Of a stretch of 64,000 nt of DNA, positions 42,637 to 51,087 are shown piece by piece. Position numbers and translations under genes: made by a program. The stretch's first letter is position 1; the number at the start of each line of letters is the position of its first letter. The notes under the pieces were generated by a model. The model ran no database searches. It was not told where the DNA came from and saw only the letters and a program-made list of their open reading frames with translations. The stretch lies in assembly GCA_905373795.1 (NCBI GenBank), contig CAJPUO010000001.1, positions 124,001 through 188,000 of the forward strand, given 5' to 3'. The DNA is from Candidatus Saccharimonadota bacterium. Lineage in GTDB: Bacteria; Patescibacteriota; Saccharimonadia; Saccharimonadales; Saccharimonadaceae.

Positions 42637-43520
42637 TGAAACTTCTTGTTACAGGAGCCTCAGGGTTTGTTGGTAGACGTTTCTTAGAAATGGCACCGAC
42701 TGATTGGGAAATTGTCTGTTTGGGTCGATCTCAACCAGCCAATCTCACTGAGCGCTGGATTCAGTGTGATTTATCAGATCAAGAAAGCGTAGAATTGGCA
42801 GCCAAAAAGGTGAGCGATGAGACATTTGATGCCGTTGTTCATTTGGCAGCTTTTGTACCAAAAACAGCTGCCGATGACACACTTGAGAATGCAAGACTAG
42901 GCAATATAGATGCAACAATTAATCTATTAACTTATTTTGGTGAGAAATCTGAAAAGATTATTATCGGTAGTACAGCAGAGGTATATGATCAATCAAAAAT
43001 CCACGGCCCAATCACAGAGGATAATGTTGTCGCCGGCGGCTCGTATTACGGTTCTACTAAAATGGCTAGCGAACTCATCGCTCAGTCATACGTAAAAAAA
43101 ATGAATAAAGAACTAACTGTTTTGCGGTTCTCGGTGATGTATGGTGGATATGACCCTATCGCTCGAGCTATACCGAACTTTATTCGAGCGGCCAAAGCTG
43201 GTGAAGATTTGACGATTCGTGGTGCAAAAGTACTGCGTGATTATGTACATATTGACGATGTGGCTCGCAGCATTATATGCGCGGTTAATGCAAGTGGAGT
43301 TGGCATAGTTAATATTGGAACAGGTAGGGGTGTTTCTATTGGGGAGACAGCCCAGTCAATTGTTGATAATATAAAGTCAACAAGTCGTATTGCTATTTTG
43401 TCTGAGGAGGGTGGCTGTGATATAATTGTCGATATATCTCGAGCGGAGAAATTGCTCAATTATCATCCGGAGGTATTTTTCCCAGATAAACTTAAAGGGA
43501 TGGAGGAACTGTATGAATAA
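42636..43520 (+). CDS. NAD-dependent nucleotide-sugar epimerase/dehydratase
   Basis: 294 residues; GTG start within TAGTG, coupled to the ATP-grasp gene. Rossmann motif LLVTGASGFVGRRF, then the SDR active site S-T-A-E-V-Y and YYGSTKMASE (Y-x-x-x-K). DYVHIDDVARSI is a conserved late motif of this group. Acts on an NDP-sugar, as epimerase, dehydratase or reductase. It overlaps the downstream HAD gene by eight bases. Confidence 0.9.
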   Translation: MKLLVTGASGFVGRRFLEMAPTDWEIVCLGRSQPANLTERWIQCDLSDQESVELAAKKVSDETFDAVVHLAAFVPKTAADDTLENARLGNIDATINLLTYFGEKSEKIIIGSTAEVYDQSKIHGPITEDNVVAGGSYYGSTKMASELIAQSYVKKMNKELTVLRFSVMYGGYDPIARAIPNFIRAAKAGEDLTIRGAKVLRDYVHIDDVARSIICAVNASGVGIVNIGTGRGVSIGETAQSIVDNIKSTSRIAILSEEGGCDIIVDISRAEKLLNYHPEVFFPDKLKGMEELYE

Positions 43521-44163
43521 TAAGAATATCTTTGTTGATTTTGACGGTACATTGGTTGATATTGCGCCGCGACATTATCGGGTGTATGAAAAATGTGTTA
43601 AGGCGCTGGGCGGGACTGCGCTTGGTAAGGAAGAATATTGGGAAATGAAGCGCGCTAACGTGTCTTGGGACAAGCTACTACCACTGAGTGGTCTGAGTAT
43701 TGATGAAAAAGATGCATATCTCAAGCTGTTTATTGACCGGATCGAGTCGCAAGAAGAATTGGGTGCAGATGAACTCTTTAAGGATAGTTTGCGCACACTA
43801 GAACAGTTACGGGCAAACGATAACAAGTTGTATCTATTAAGCTTGAGGCGAAATGCAAATGCTCTTGATTGGCAGATTGAACATTTGGGAATTCAGCATT
43901 TGTTTGAAAAGATTTTGTCGGGTCATAGTGACACAAAAGAGGGAACGCTGCTGAAAAAGGCGGATATCGTCAGGCAAACAGTGGACAATCCAAGTGAAGT
44001 CGTTATCATTGGCGACACCGAAGCAGACGTCGCGGCGGCTCAGCAGCTCGGTGCTACCAGCATTGCCCTTATGAGCGGTATTCGTAACGAGGAATTCTTA
44101 TCAGCCATGCATCCAAACCATCTCGTTGATGGTATTGGCGATGTAGACGATATCGAGCTGTAG
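43513..44163 (+). CDS. HAD-superfamily phosphatase
   Basis: 216 residues from ATG 43513, six bases after GGAGG. HAD motif I is FVDFDGTLVD (nucleophile D), motif II YLLSLRRNAN, motif III lysine in KEGTLLKKADIV and motif IV VIIGDTEADVAAA. The helical cap sits between I and II. Phosphatases of this type in sugar operons remove phosphate from a sugar phosphate intermediate. Last gene of the five-gene unit, ending two bases from a convergent GT2 stop. Confidence 0.88.
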   Translation: MNNKNIFVDFDGTLVDIAPRHYRVYEKCVKALGGTALGKEEYWEMKRANVSWDKLLPLSGLSIDEKDAYLKLFIDRIESQEELGADELFKDSLRTLEQLRANDNKLYLLSLRRNANALDWQIEHLGIQHLFEKILSGHSDTKEGTLLKKADIVRQTVDNPSEVVIIGDTEADVAAAQQLGATSIALMSGIRNEEFLSAMHPNHLVDGIGDVDDIEL

Positions 44164-44164
44164 T

Positions 44165-45121
44165 TTATTTCTTAAAATTGTTGTTCTCATTAGAGACATC
44201 AATGGTGAGCGCTGTTAAAACTAGCTGTACGCTTAAGATGAATGGTAGTACAGCTAGCATAACGCTGCCAGCGGTCGGTGATTGATGAGCGAATAATTTA
44301 ACATACAACAAGAATGCTGCGATTAACAGCGAGATAATCAAGAAAAACATACCAGTAAACAAGAACAGTGCTACTGGGTGAAAACCATATAGAACATACT
44401 TGTAGTAAATTCGTCGCCAAAAACCTTTCCATACGGCCCTGAGGTTACGCCAAGCGGTTGGGATTAGTTTAATAGTTGATTTCTCATCACCGTAATGAGC
44501 TGGTACGGCGTGGTCAATAACTTTAGCATTGACTATGGATAGGGCGGTCAGCATGCTGGTTTCATAGTCGTAGCGCTTTTCGACTATGGAGAAATCGACC
44601 TTTTCAATTATGTCGCGGCGTAGCCAACCGCAGCCATTAGTGATGTCTGTGATGGAATAATATCCAGTCGAGAATTTTGTCAGCAATGATATGAAAATAT
44701 TGCCGAATTGGCGGTATTTTGGCATGGTCTTAAAGGCTTCTCGGTGGAAGAAGCGGCTGGCTTTCACGTAATCTGCTGATTGATCGATAAAATCGTCTAG
44801 CATTGCCTTGAGGTATGACGAGTCAAACTGGTCGTCGCCCGCCACGATCCCGATAGCGGTCGCTTTGGTGTGCTCGATAGCGTAATTATATCCTGAGATG
44901 AGAGCGCCGCCGACACCTTGATTTGTTTTGTTGTCAACGACAATCAGTCGATCATTTTGCTTTTTTAATTTATTTAGAACGCCAATGGTATCATCAGTGC
45001 TGGCATCATTAACGGCTATGACATGATCAATGTACTTTGGTAATTTTTTGATCGTTTGAGTGATCATTTTTTCTTCGTTATAACAAGGTATAACAACTGC
45101 GGTCTCTAATTTTCTATACAT
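44165..45121 (-). CDS. GT2 glycosyltransferase with C-terminal helices (GtrB/DPM-like)
   Basis: 318 residues. I use ATG 45121 because TATAAT (45134-45129) lies seven bases upstream; an ATG three codons earlier overlaps that hexamer. GT-A motifs: AVVIPCYNEEKMITQTIKKL, AVNDASTDDT, GIVAGDDQFDSSYL (acidic site), and NGCGWLRRDII. Two helices near 245-275 and 290-315 close the protein. It is back-to-back with a GtrA gene and fits a GtrB role: sugar transfer to polyprenyl phosphate. Donor unknown. Confidence 0.9.
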   Translation of the reverse strand: MYRKLETAVVIPCYNEEKMITQTIKKLPKYIDHVIAVNDASTDDTIGVLNKLKKQNDRLIVVDNKTNQGVGGALISGYNYAIEHTKATAIGIVAGDDQFDSSYLKAMLDDFIDQSADYVKASRFFHREAFKTMPKYRQFGNIFISLLTKFSTGYYSITDITNGCGWLRRDIIEKVDFSIVEKRYDYETSMLTALSIVNAKVIDHAVPAHYGDEKSTIKLIPTAWRNLRAVWKGFWRRIYYKYVLYGFHPVALFLFTGMFFLIISLLIAAFLLYVKLFAHQSPTAGSVMLAVLPFILSVQLVLTALTIDVSNENNNFKK

Positions 45122-45168
45122 ACCTCTCATTATACTATAAATATGGTATTATGGGTTAGTTGGTTAGT

Positions 45169-45582
45169 ATGAAAAAGCTTGTTATACAGATACTTTTATT
45201 TGGCATTGTCGGTGTGACGACGCTGGCGGTTGATACATTAGTTACCTCCATATTGTACTATATAGCTAAAATGCCAGCTTTCATGGCAAGTGGCATTGGT
45301 TTCTTATCGGGGTTTTGTGTTAATTTTCCCATGAATAGAAAACAGGTTTTCAATCATAGCAAAGACGATCGATTCTCGTTAAAAACGCAGATATATCTAT
45401 ACGCTTTGTTGAGTATCTTTAACTTAATAGCGACATCTATGATGGTTGATGTATTGGTGAAAACTAATATCCTGGAAATTCAATGGGCAAAAATAATCAC
45501 AACAGTAGTGTTTGCTATTTGGAATTTTCTGGTCTTTAAATTATTTATTTTTTCAAAGAAAAAACACGACGAGGATAATTAG
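45169..45582 (+). CDS. GtrA-family membrane protein (second copy)
   Basis: 137 residues. Four helices, with FCVNFPMNRKQVFNHS as a variant of the GtrA F-x-x-N-K/R signature after the second helix. An extended -10 TGG-TATTAT (45144-45152) leaves a ~10-base leader. Divergent from the GT2 gene at 44165, with which it probably works as flippase and transferase, and directly followed, two bases later, by a decayed membrane-protein gene that would be the third member of a gtr cassette. Confidence 0.88.
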   Translation: MKKLVIQILLFGIVGVTTLAVDTLVTSILYYIAKMPAFMASGIGFLSGFCVNFPMNRKQVFNHSKDDRFSLKTQIYLYALLSIFNLIATSMMVDVLVKTNILEIQWAKIITTVVFAIWNFLVFKLFIFSKKKHDEDN

Positions 45583-45583
45583 G

Positions 45584-46198
45584 ATGGGTACTATTCTAGT
45601 AAACAGGTTATATAAGCCGCAGACTATATGCAATAGTTACCGCGGTGATATTCCTACCAACTGGACAGCTAGGTCTTACGGGTAGATTATTTGTTATTCT
45701 TTCGAGTTACATGAGTATTAATGCCTTGTTAGCTCAGGGGGGCGATATTATACAAAAATATACTTATGAACTACTGGCAGCATTACTTGTTATTGGTGTT
45801 GGCTTATCTTATTTCTTTCTACCCAGTCGCATTAAGTATATTTATCTTGAGCATAGCGGCTGATTATTTTTATAGTGATCAAAAAGTAAAGTTGTCAAAA
45901 CTTTTGATGAGTAGTATTTTATTCGCCGCCAGTCTTAGTGCTGTGCAAGGAGCTTTTATATGCTAAGTTGGGCGGTGTTTGCCATGGCGTTTAAATGGAG
46001 TTGGTGTGTTCGGAGTTTACATGCAGAGTAAGGTAAAGGCGGCGTTTACTGTACCAGAGCTATTTGACCACGCGATTGCTGCTGCTTTATATTTACTGAG
46101 ATTTTAGGTAATGAAAAAATACCATATATTGATCATGGTACTACGTCAAAGAATTTCCTAATTAGAGCGTGTGATGGCCTAAAAGGAATTTTGATTTG
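45584..46198 (+). pseudogene. Decayed polytopic membrane protein (third gene of gtr-like cassette)
   Basis: An ATG follows GAGG-type bases right after the GtrA stop, but the frame breaks repeatedly: at ~45625, ~45840, ~45966 and ~46105. Reading across frames gives membrane-protein pieces: TAVIFLPTGQLGLTGRL, INALLAQGGDIIQKYTYELLAALL, VALSIFILSIAADYFYSDQK, ELFDHAIAAALYLLR and YIDHGTTSKNFLIRACDGL. The position after GtrA/GtrB suggests a GtrII-like glucosyltransferase. Too damaged to be functional unless several frameshifts are sequencing errors. Confidence 0.65.
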
Positions 46199-46207
46199 AA
46201 TGAAAAT

Positions 46208-47056
46208 TCACGCTAGGTATTTGCCGTAACCAGATTTCTTGAGCGGCTCAGCAAGCGTGTTAAGTTGTTCTCGGCTAATCCAGTCATTTTTGAAAGCAAT
46301 TTTTTCTGGGCTACCGATGATGCGGCCGGTTCGTTTTTGGATGACGCGAACGAAGTCAGAGGCGTCGGTCAGGCTATCAATTGTCCCGGTATCTAGCCAA
46401 ACGTCACCGTTGTCTAAAGTCTGGACTTGCAGTTTGCCGCGGTGTAGATATTCGGCATTGATGGAGGTGATTTCCAGCTCGCCTCGTGTTGACGGCTGGA
46501 CATTTTTGGCGATCTCAATAACGTCATTATCATAAAAATACAGCCCAACCACAGCGAAGTTCGATTTCGGTTGAGCTGGTTTTTCCTCGATAGAAATAGC
46601 CTGGTTCTGTTCGTCAAATTCGACAACACCGTAGCGTTCTGGGTCGGAAACTTTGTAGGCAAAGACGGTGCCGCCGTCAGGATTGGTACATTCTCTTAGT
46701 GATTCATCCAGCCGCTCACCATAGAATATGTTGTCTCCCAGGACTAAAGCCACTTTGTCGTTGCCAATGAATTCTTCACCGATAATGAAAGCCTGTGCTA
46801 GACCTTCTGGTTTGGGCTGGACAGCATATTCCATATTGATACCCCACTGCGAACCGTCGCCGAGCAGCCGCTGAAAACCAGCTTGATCATCCGGTGTGGT
46901 GATAATTAAAATATCGCGAATTCCTGCTTGCATCAGCGTGGTTAACGGATAATAAATCATTGGTTTATCGTATATCGGCATTAGCTGTTTGCTAATAGCC
47001 TTGGTGATAGGGTGGAGGCGAGTACCTGAGCCGCCTGCTAAAATAATTCCTTTCAT
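46208..47056 (-). CDS. rmlA: Glucose-1-phosphate thymidylyltransferase
   Basis: 282 residues. Makes dTDP-glucose from dTTP and glucose-1-phosphate, first step to dTDP-rhamnose. Diagnostic GIILAGGSGTRLHPITKAISKQLMPIYDKPMIYYPL at the N-terminus, VLGDNIFYG and IEEKPAQPKSNFAVVGLYFYD, and WLDTGTIDSL. Normal length. A GAGAGGAA site lies before the ATG. It is on the same strand as the other rml genes but about 1 kb from them, separated by two decayed plus-strand genes. A perfect 26-base palindrome sits 20 bases upstream of its start. Confidence 0.96.
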   Translation of the reverse strand: MKGIILAGGSGTRLHPITKAISKQLMPIYDKPMIYYPLTTLMQAGIRDILIITTPDDQAGFQRLLGDGSQWGINMEYAVQPKPEGLAQAFIIGEEFIGNDKVALVLGDNIFYGERLDESLRECTNPDGGTVFAYKVSDPERYGVVEFDEQNQAISIEEKPAQPKSNFAVVGLYFYDNDVIEIAKNVQPSTRGELEITSINAEYLHRGKLQVQTLDNGDVWLDTGTIDSLTDASDFVRVIQKRTGRIIGSPEKIAFKNDWISREQLNTLAEPLKKSGYGKYLA

Positions 47057-47075
47057 TATTCCTCTCTCTAACTTA

Positions 47076-47101
47076 CTGTTAATATGATATCATATTAACA
47101 G
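47076..47101. repeat. Perfect 26-base palindrome upstream of rmlA
   Basis: Half-site CTGTTAATATGAT followed directly by its exact complement; the centre is GATATC. It is AT-rich and lies between the rmlA start (47056) and the first base of a decayed plus-strand frame. It could be a dimer operator for rmlA, a leftover junction of a rearrangement, or a weak terminator. Confidence 0.85.
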
Positions 47102-47364
47102 ATACAGAAGATAATATTCATAGGCAACAACGATATATTTTAGTGTTAGCAGTAGAAAAAATCGACAGAGCGACTGGTAGTTTTACCATTCGTGGTGAGG
47201 CGATGCCTATTAAGGTTAATAAGGATAAAGTCCCAATAGGATTAATTGCGAATACTACATTTAAAAGAGACATTAAAGAGGGCGAAATCATTTCGTTTGA
47301 TGATGTAAAAATACCTAAATCATTAGCTCGTACTGCATGGGAAGATACCCTAAAATGTCTGTAG
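47101..47364 (+). pseudogene. Fragment with SAF-like domain (C-terminal piece of a larger gene)
   Basis: An open frame with no start codon of its own at the left edge. It reads ...ATGSFTIRGEAMPIKVNKDK then VPIGLIANTTFKRDIKEGEI and ISFDDVKIP, the pattern of a SAF domain, most like the C-terminal end of homoserine-dehydrogenase-like proteins (COG4091 type). The N-terminal catalytic part is missing; the frame begins at the last base of the 26-base palindrome. It overlaps the next fragment by ten bases, as in a former operon. Confidence 0.55.
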
Positions 47365-48031
47365 CTATCGACAAACAGCACAATCGAACGATTAATCATT
47401 TTCTCGCTGACACCTGGTGGTATGGTTTGACGGATAGAATTTTAACAGACGAGTTTTATAGGTTAGCGCAACAGCGCAAAGATGAGGGATTTTCAGCTAT
47501 TCAATTAGTAATGGGTATACCTCCTGAGGTTGCTATCAATAGCCCTCAATCTCATGGTGGTGGCAAGCCAGCCTTCTGTTTACAAGAGTCGAATTTGATT
47601 ATAAATCAAGATTATATAGCTGCTGCACTTGAAAAGATAGAAATACTAAACAAGCTGCAATAATATATGGTGGTTGGAATGTTGGTGATGGAAATTTCTT
47701 GGCTCACTGGAGTAGACGTACTTTCCGGGAAGCTAAAAAATCTACAGTGCCATTAAAAATAGGAAAATCAAATAAATTGTTTTTATGTGCTAAGGGTTTT
47801 ATACAGGGGAATATAAATAGTAAGGCTAGCGGCGTTGGAGATAATCTTTCTATTCAAATGATTGACAAGAGGGATCGCAAGATAACTTATACACCTAAGG
47901 TCTATTCGGATTTTACTGCTAAAGATTTAATATATGACCCAAGTCAACGTAATTTTATCAAAGAAAACATACCAGATAAGATGGTTATATTATCTGGTTT
48001 TACCGATATAGAGAATAGGCTTTTGAAGTAA
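47355..48031 (+). pseudogene. Frameshifted glycoside-hydrolase-like gene
   Basis: Starts MSVAIDKQHNRTINHFLADTWWYGLTDR, then ILTDEFYRLAQQRKDEGFSAIQLVMG, which resembles the DUF4038/GH140 apiosidase-like barrel start. The first frame stops at 47663; the sequence continues in another frame as IIYGGWNVGDGNFLAHWSRR and on to the stop at 48031. At ~225 residues even joined, it is much shorter than that family, so it is both frameshifted and deleted. Family call is tentative. Confidence 0.5.
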
Positions 48032-48063
48032 TCTGTTAATAGTGGAAATAGGCTAACTTTAGT

Positions 48064-48909
48064 TTATTTAACGAGATATTCACTTAAATCATCTACCCAA
48101 TTACGGCTAGTAAATCCAGTTGAATGTAGCTTGTCAAGGCTCATGTTGCTACCCAATGGACGCGGTGCGATGCCGTCTTTACCGGCAAAATATTCAGCAG
48201 TCGTTGTGTTGGTGACGGTCAAGTCGTCGCGCCCAGCTAGCCGGAAAATTCGCCTGGTGATATCCGCCCAGCTTTCCAACGGGCCGTCGTTGGTGGCGTT
48301 GTATGTGCCGAACGGTGCCTCTGTTGACAGTAAATGATCAATAATTCTCACTAGTTCGCTGGTAAAAGTTAGACGCCCAATCTGGTCATCAACAACAGTT
48401 GGCGAAATATTTTTCTCCGCCAATCCCAGCATGGTGCGGACGAAATTTTTACCTTCACCAATTACCCAAGTAGTACGTAGTAGATAAAACTTATCAAGCT
48501 GCTCAACGAGTAGATCTCCAGCCGCCTTCGACGCGCCATAAACACTCAGCGGACTGAAATCTTCACTTTCAGAGTGAGGTTCTTTCGTTCCGTCAAATAC
48601 GTAATCGCTAGAAATATGCACCAAAGTCATGTTGTGAGTGCGGCAAACTCGGGTTAGGTTTGCAACGGCTGAGGCGTTAACCTTCCAGGCTGCTAGGCGA
48701 CCTTCTGGTGTTTCTGCGCCGTCAACATTAGTAAAGGCTGCTGCGTTCAAAACTATTGATATTCCTGACCAATCAAATGATTCGACTGATCGGCGGTCAG
48801 TGATATCCATTTCGTCTATATCAGCAAATTTAGCCTCTGGGTATTGATGACGGAGCGCTCGTCCTAATTGACCGTTTGCTCCGACGATAAAAATGTTATT
48901 TGAATTCAT
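48064..48909 (-). CDS. rmlD: dTDP-4-dehydrorhamnose reductase
   Basis: 281 residues. Last step to dTDP-L-rhamnose, using NAD(P)H. FIVGANGQLGRALRHQYP is the Rossmann motif; HISSDYVFDGTKEPHSESEDFSPLSVYGASKAAGD contains the S/Y/K catalytic set (Y-x-x-x-K in YGASK) and the conserved SSDYVFDG; LLRTTWVIGEGKNFV follows. The start is one base after rmlC ends, AGGTATAGT ahead. The pathway is complete in this window with rmlA, rmlB and rmlC. Confidence 0.95.
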   Translation of the reverse strand: MNSNNIFIVGANGQLGRALRHQYPEAKFADIDEMDITDRRSVESFDWSGISIVLNAAAFTNVDGAETPEGRLAAWKVNASAVANLTRVCRTHNMTLVHISSDYVFDGTKEPHSESEDFSPLSVYGASKAAGDLLVEQLDKFYLLRTTWVIGEGKNFVRTMLGLAEKNISPTVVDDQIGRLTFTSELVRIIDHLLSTEAPFGTYNATNDGPLESWADITRRIFRLAGRDDLTVTNTTTAEYFAGKDGIAPRPLGSNMSLDKLHSTGFTSRNWVDDLSEYLVK

Positions 48910-48910
48910 A

Positions 48911-49480
48911 CTATACCTCCATTGGGATAACGTTAATTAATAGTGGGTGCCGGGCGTCCTTTTCGGAAATAATCGCCTGGTCTTGGCTGATTGGCCAGTT
49001 GATACCAAGCGCCGGGTCAAACAAATTGACAAACGTGTACTTGGCGTCTGGCGACCAGTGCGCGTCGACCAGGTAGGTGTAGGCAATGTTGTCGTCAAGC
49101 GCCTGATAGCCATTAGCGACGCCTTTTGGTACGAAAATTGCCGTGCCAGGGTTAATTTCGTGCGTGAAAACTCGACCGAAGCTGTCGCCTTTACGCAAAT
49201 CGCACCACGCACCAAAGACGCGGCCGTTGGCAGTGGAGATGAACTTATTCCACGGCTCGGCGTGCAGGCCGCGAGTAGCGCCAGCTTTATCGTTAAAGCT
49301 GATGTTATTCTGCACGATGTTAAATGACGGTAGTCCCAGTGCTTCCATTTTTTCCTTTTGATAGTTTTCTTTGAACCAGCCGCGGTTGTCGCCATGGACT
49401 GGTAGTTTAACGACGAATAGCCCGGGGATGGGTGATTCGGTGACGGTTAGTTCGTTGTAGTCGCTTGGATTAAAGCTCAT
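48911..49480 (-). CDS. rmlC: dTDP-4-dehydrorhamnose 3,5-epimerase
   Basis: 189 residues from ATG 49480, which overlaps the upstream stop (ATGA) and follows AAAGGACA. Cupin epimerase; GWFKENYQ, ISFNDKAGATRGLHAEPWNKFI and FVPKGVANGYQAL are the family motifs. The active-site His is in RGLHAEPW, the form found in streptococcal and actinobacterial RmlC. Translationally coupled to the Nudix gene. Confidence 0.94.
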   Translation of the reverse strand: MSFNPSDYNELTVTESPIPGLFVVKLPVHGDNRGWFKENYQKEKMEALGLPSFNIVQNNISFNDKAGATRGLHAEPWNKFISTANGRVFGAWCDLRKGDSFGRVFTHEINPGTAIFVPKGVANGYQALDDNIAYTYLVDAHWSPDAKYTFVNLFDPALGINWPISQDQAIISEKDARHPLLINVIPMEV

Positions 49481-50025
49481 AGATTGTCCTTTCGCCATAG
49501 TTGATAATAATGTAGTCCTGCCAGAGTTTGGCAGTCATTGATTTCGCCTTGAGCGATGAGCGCGTCGATTTCATCGCGGGTAAAGAAACGCATGTCGCTA
49601 AATACTTCGCCTGACTGCTCTTTATGTCCGCTGAAAGATAAGTTTCGCGCTAAGCATACTGCCATCTTTTCTGTCATAAGACCGTTGCAAACATATACTT
49701 CGCCGAGCTTATTCCAAGACTGCGCGGTAATGCCAGTCTCTTCCTCTAGTTCACGCTTGGAGGCGGTAAGCAAATCCTCGCCGTCGCCTCCACCGCCAGG
49801 TAATTCCCAGCCAAAACTCTGCGATGGATAGCGAAATCCTCTGACCAAATAGATTCGCTCTTTGTCGTCAACTGCCACAATCATGCACGAGTCGCGCGAT
49901 TCCATGTAACTATATACTCCCAGATTGCCCGCGAGGTCGCGTGTTTGGTCTTCGCGGACGGTAATCCAAGGATTTTGGTAGACGATTTTACTGCTGACTT
50001 TAGTTTTTGACGGCGCTTCGTTCAC
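49477..50025 (-). CDS. Nudix hydrolase embedded in the rhamnose operon
   Basis: 182 residues. Complete Nudix box GGGGDGEDLLTASKRELEEETGI (G-x5-E-x7-REUxEExGU) at ~88-110, within a fold resembling ADP-sugar pyrophosphatases (YMESRDSCMIVAVDDKERIYLVRGFRYPSQ). Such enzymes hydrolyse nucleotide-sugar diphosphate bonds. It stands between rmlB and rmlC and overlaps rmlC by four bases, so it is made with the pathway. A housekeeping role on dTDP-sugars or dTTP-related by-products is possible. Substrate unknown. Confidence 0.9.
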   Translation of the reverse strand: MNEAPSKTKVSSKIVYQNPWITVREDQTRDLAGNLGVYSYMESRDSCMIVAVDDKERIYLVRGFRYPSQSFGWELPGGGGDGEDLLTASKRELEEETGITAQSWNKLGEVYVCNGLMTEKMAVCLARNLSFSGHKEQSGEVFSDMRFFTRDEIDALIAQGEINDCQTLAGLHYYQLWRKDNL

Positions 50026-50027
50026 GA

Positions 50028-51041
50028 TTATTGTCCCTGTTTTGCGTAGGCTGCTTCAACCGCTTCTTTTTGGGCTTTCCACCAGTCTTCGTGTTCGCGG
50101 TACCATTCAATGGTTTGTAGCAGCCCGTCGCGCATACCAGTTTGGTTATCAGTATATTGTGGCTGCCAACCCAGTTCGTGGCGTAGCTTGCTGGAGTCCA
50201 TGGCGTAGCGCATGTCGTGGCCTGGGCGGTCATTGACATGCTCATACCAATCCTTGCCTTTGCCCATCAGCTCGCAAATCAGCTCAATCACCATCTTGTT
50301 ATTGACGTGGTCGTTGTCGGCGCCGATGATGTAAGTTTCACCCAGTTTGCCTTTTTCCAAGATGAGGTGAACTGCCGAGTTGTGATCATCAACGTGAATC
50401 CAGTCGCGGACTTGCTCGCCAGTGCCGTACAATTTGGGCTTGATATCGCTTAAAATGTTAGTGATTTGGCGCGGAATGAACTTTTCGATGTGTTGGTATG
50501 GGCCGTAATTGTTGGAGCAATTGGAAATCGTTGCCTTGATGCCGAAGCTGCGAACCCAGGCGCGTACCAGCATGTCGCTGGAAGCCTTGGTGCTGGAGTA
50601 GGGGCTGGACGGATTGTACGGCGTATCTTCGGTGAAGCGGTTTGGATCGTCAAGCTCCAAATCACCAAATACTTCGTCGGTCGAGATATGATGCAAACGC
50701 TTGCCGTGCTTGCGGACAGCCTCAATAATGGTGTAGGTACCAACCACGTTGGTCTCGACAAACGGCCATGGATTGCGCAGGGAGTTATCGTTATGGCTTT
50801 CAGCGGCGAAATGCACCACGATGTCATTTTCAGCCACCAATTTGTCCATCAATTCAGTGTTGCAAATGTCGCCCTCCACGAAATTGATCTTATCAGCCAC
50901 TGGTTGTAAATTGGCAGTATTACCCGCATAAGTAAGCTTATCGATAACAGTGATGTCATATTCTGGCTTGTGTTTGACGGTATAATGCACAAAATTCGAG
51001 CCAATGAATCCCGCGCCTCCCGTGACTAGCATCTTTGTCAT
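50028..51041 (-). CDS. rmlB: dTDP-glucose 4,6-dehydratase
   Basis: 337 residues. Converts dTDP-glucose to dTDP-4-keto-6-deoxyglucose with bound NAD. MLVTGGAGFIGSNFVHY, HFAAESHNDNSLRNPWPFVETNVVGTY, the TDEVFGDLEL loop (catalytic Asp-Glu pair), PYSSTKASSD (Y-x-x-x-K) and SNNYGPYQHIEKFIP all match. First gene of the rml operon; TATACT at 51053-51048 is six bases before the ATG and no ribosome site exists, so it is leaderless. Its promoter abuts that of the divergent nucleotidyltransferase gene. Confidence 0.97.
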   Translation of the reverse strand: MTKMLVTGGAGFIGSNFVHYTVKHKPEYDITVIDKLTYAGNTANLQPVADKINFVEGDICNTELMDKLVAENDIVVHFAAESHNDNSLRNPWPFVETNVVGTYTIIEAVRKHGKRLHHISTDEVFGDLELDDPNRFTEDTPYNPSSPYSSTKASSDMLVRAWVRSFGIKATISNCSNNYGPYQHIEKFIPRQITNILSDIKPKLYGTGEQVRDWIHVDDHNSAVHLILEKGKLGETYIIGADNDHVNNKMVIELICELMGKGKDWYEHVNDRPGHDMRYAMDSSKLRHELGWQPQYTDNQTGMRDGLLQTIEWYREHEDWWKAQKEAVEAAYAKQGQ

Positions 51042-51087
51042 AATTATAGTATATCAGGTATAATATAGAAGTTATAGAGGAGGATAC

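Noticed and set aside
48937..49395. 152-residue alternative frame inside rmlC
   Set aside because: Same strand, other frame; rich in Thr/Arg as frame-shifted reading often is, and rmlC is clear.
50466..50909. 147-residue plus-strand frame inside rmlB
   Set aside because: Shadow of rmlB; the rmlB motifs are unmistakable.
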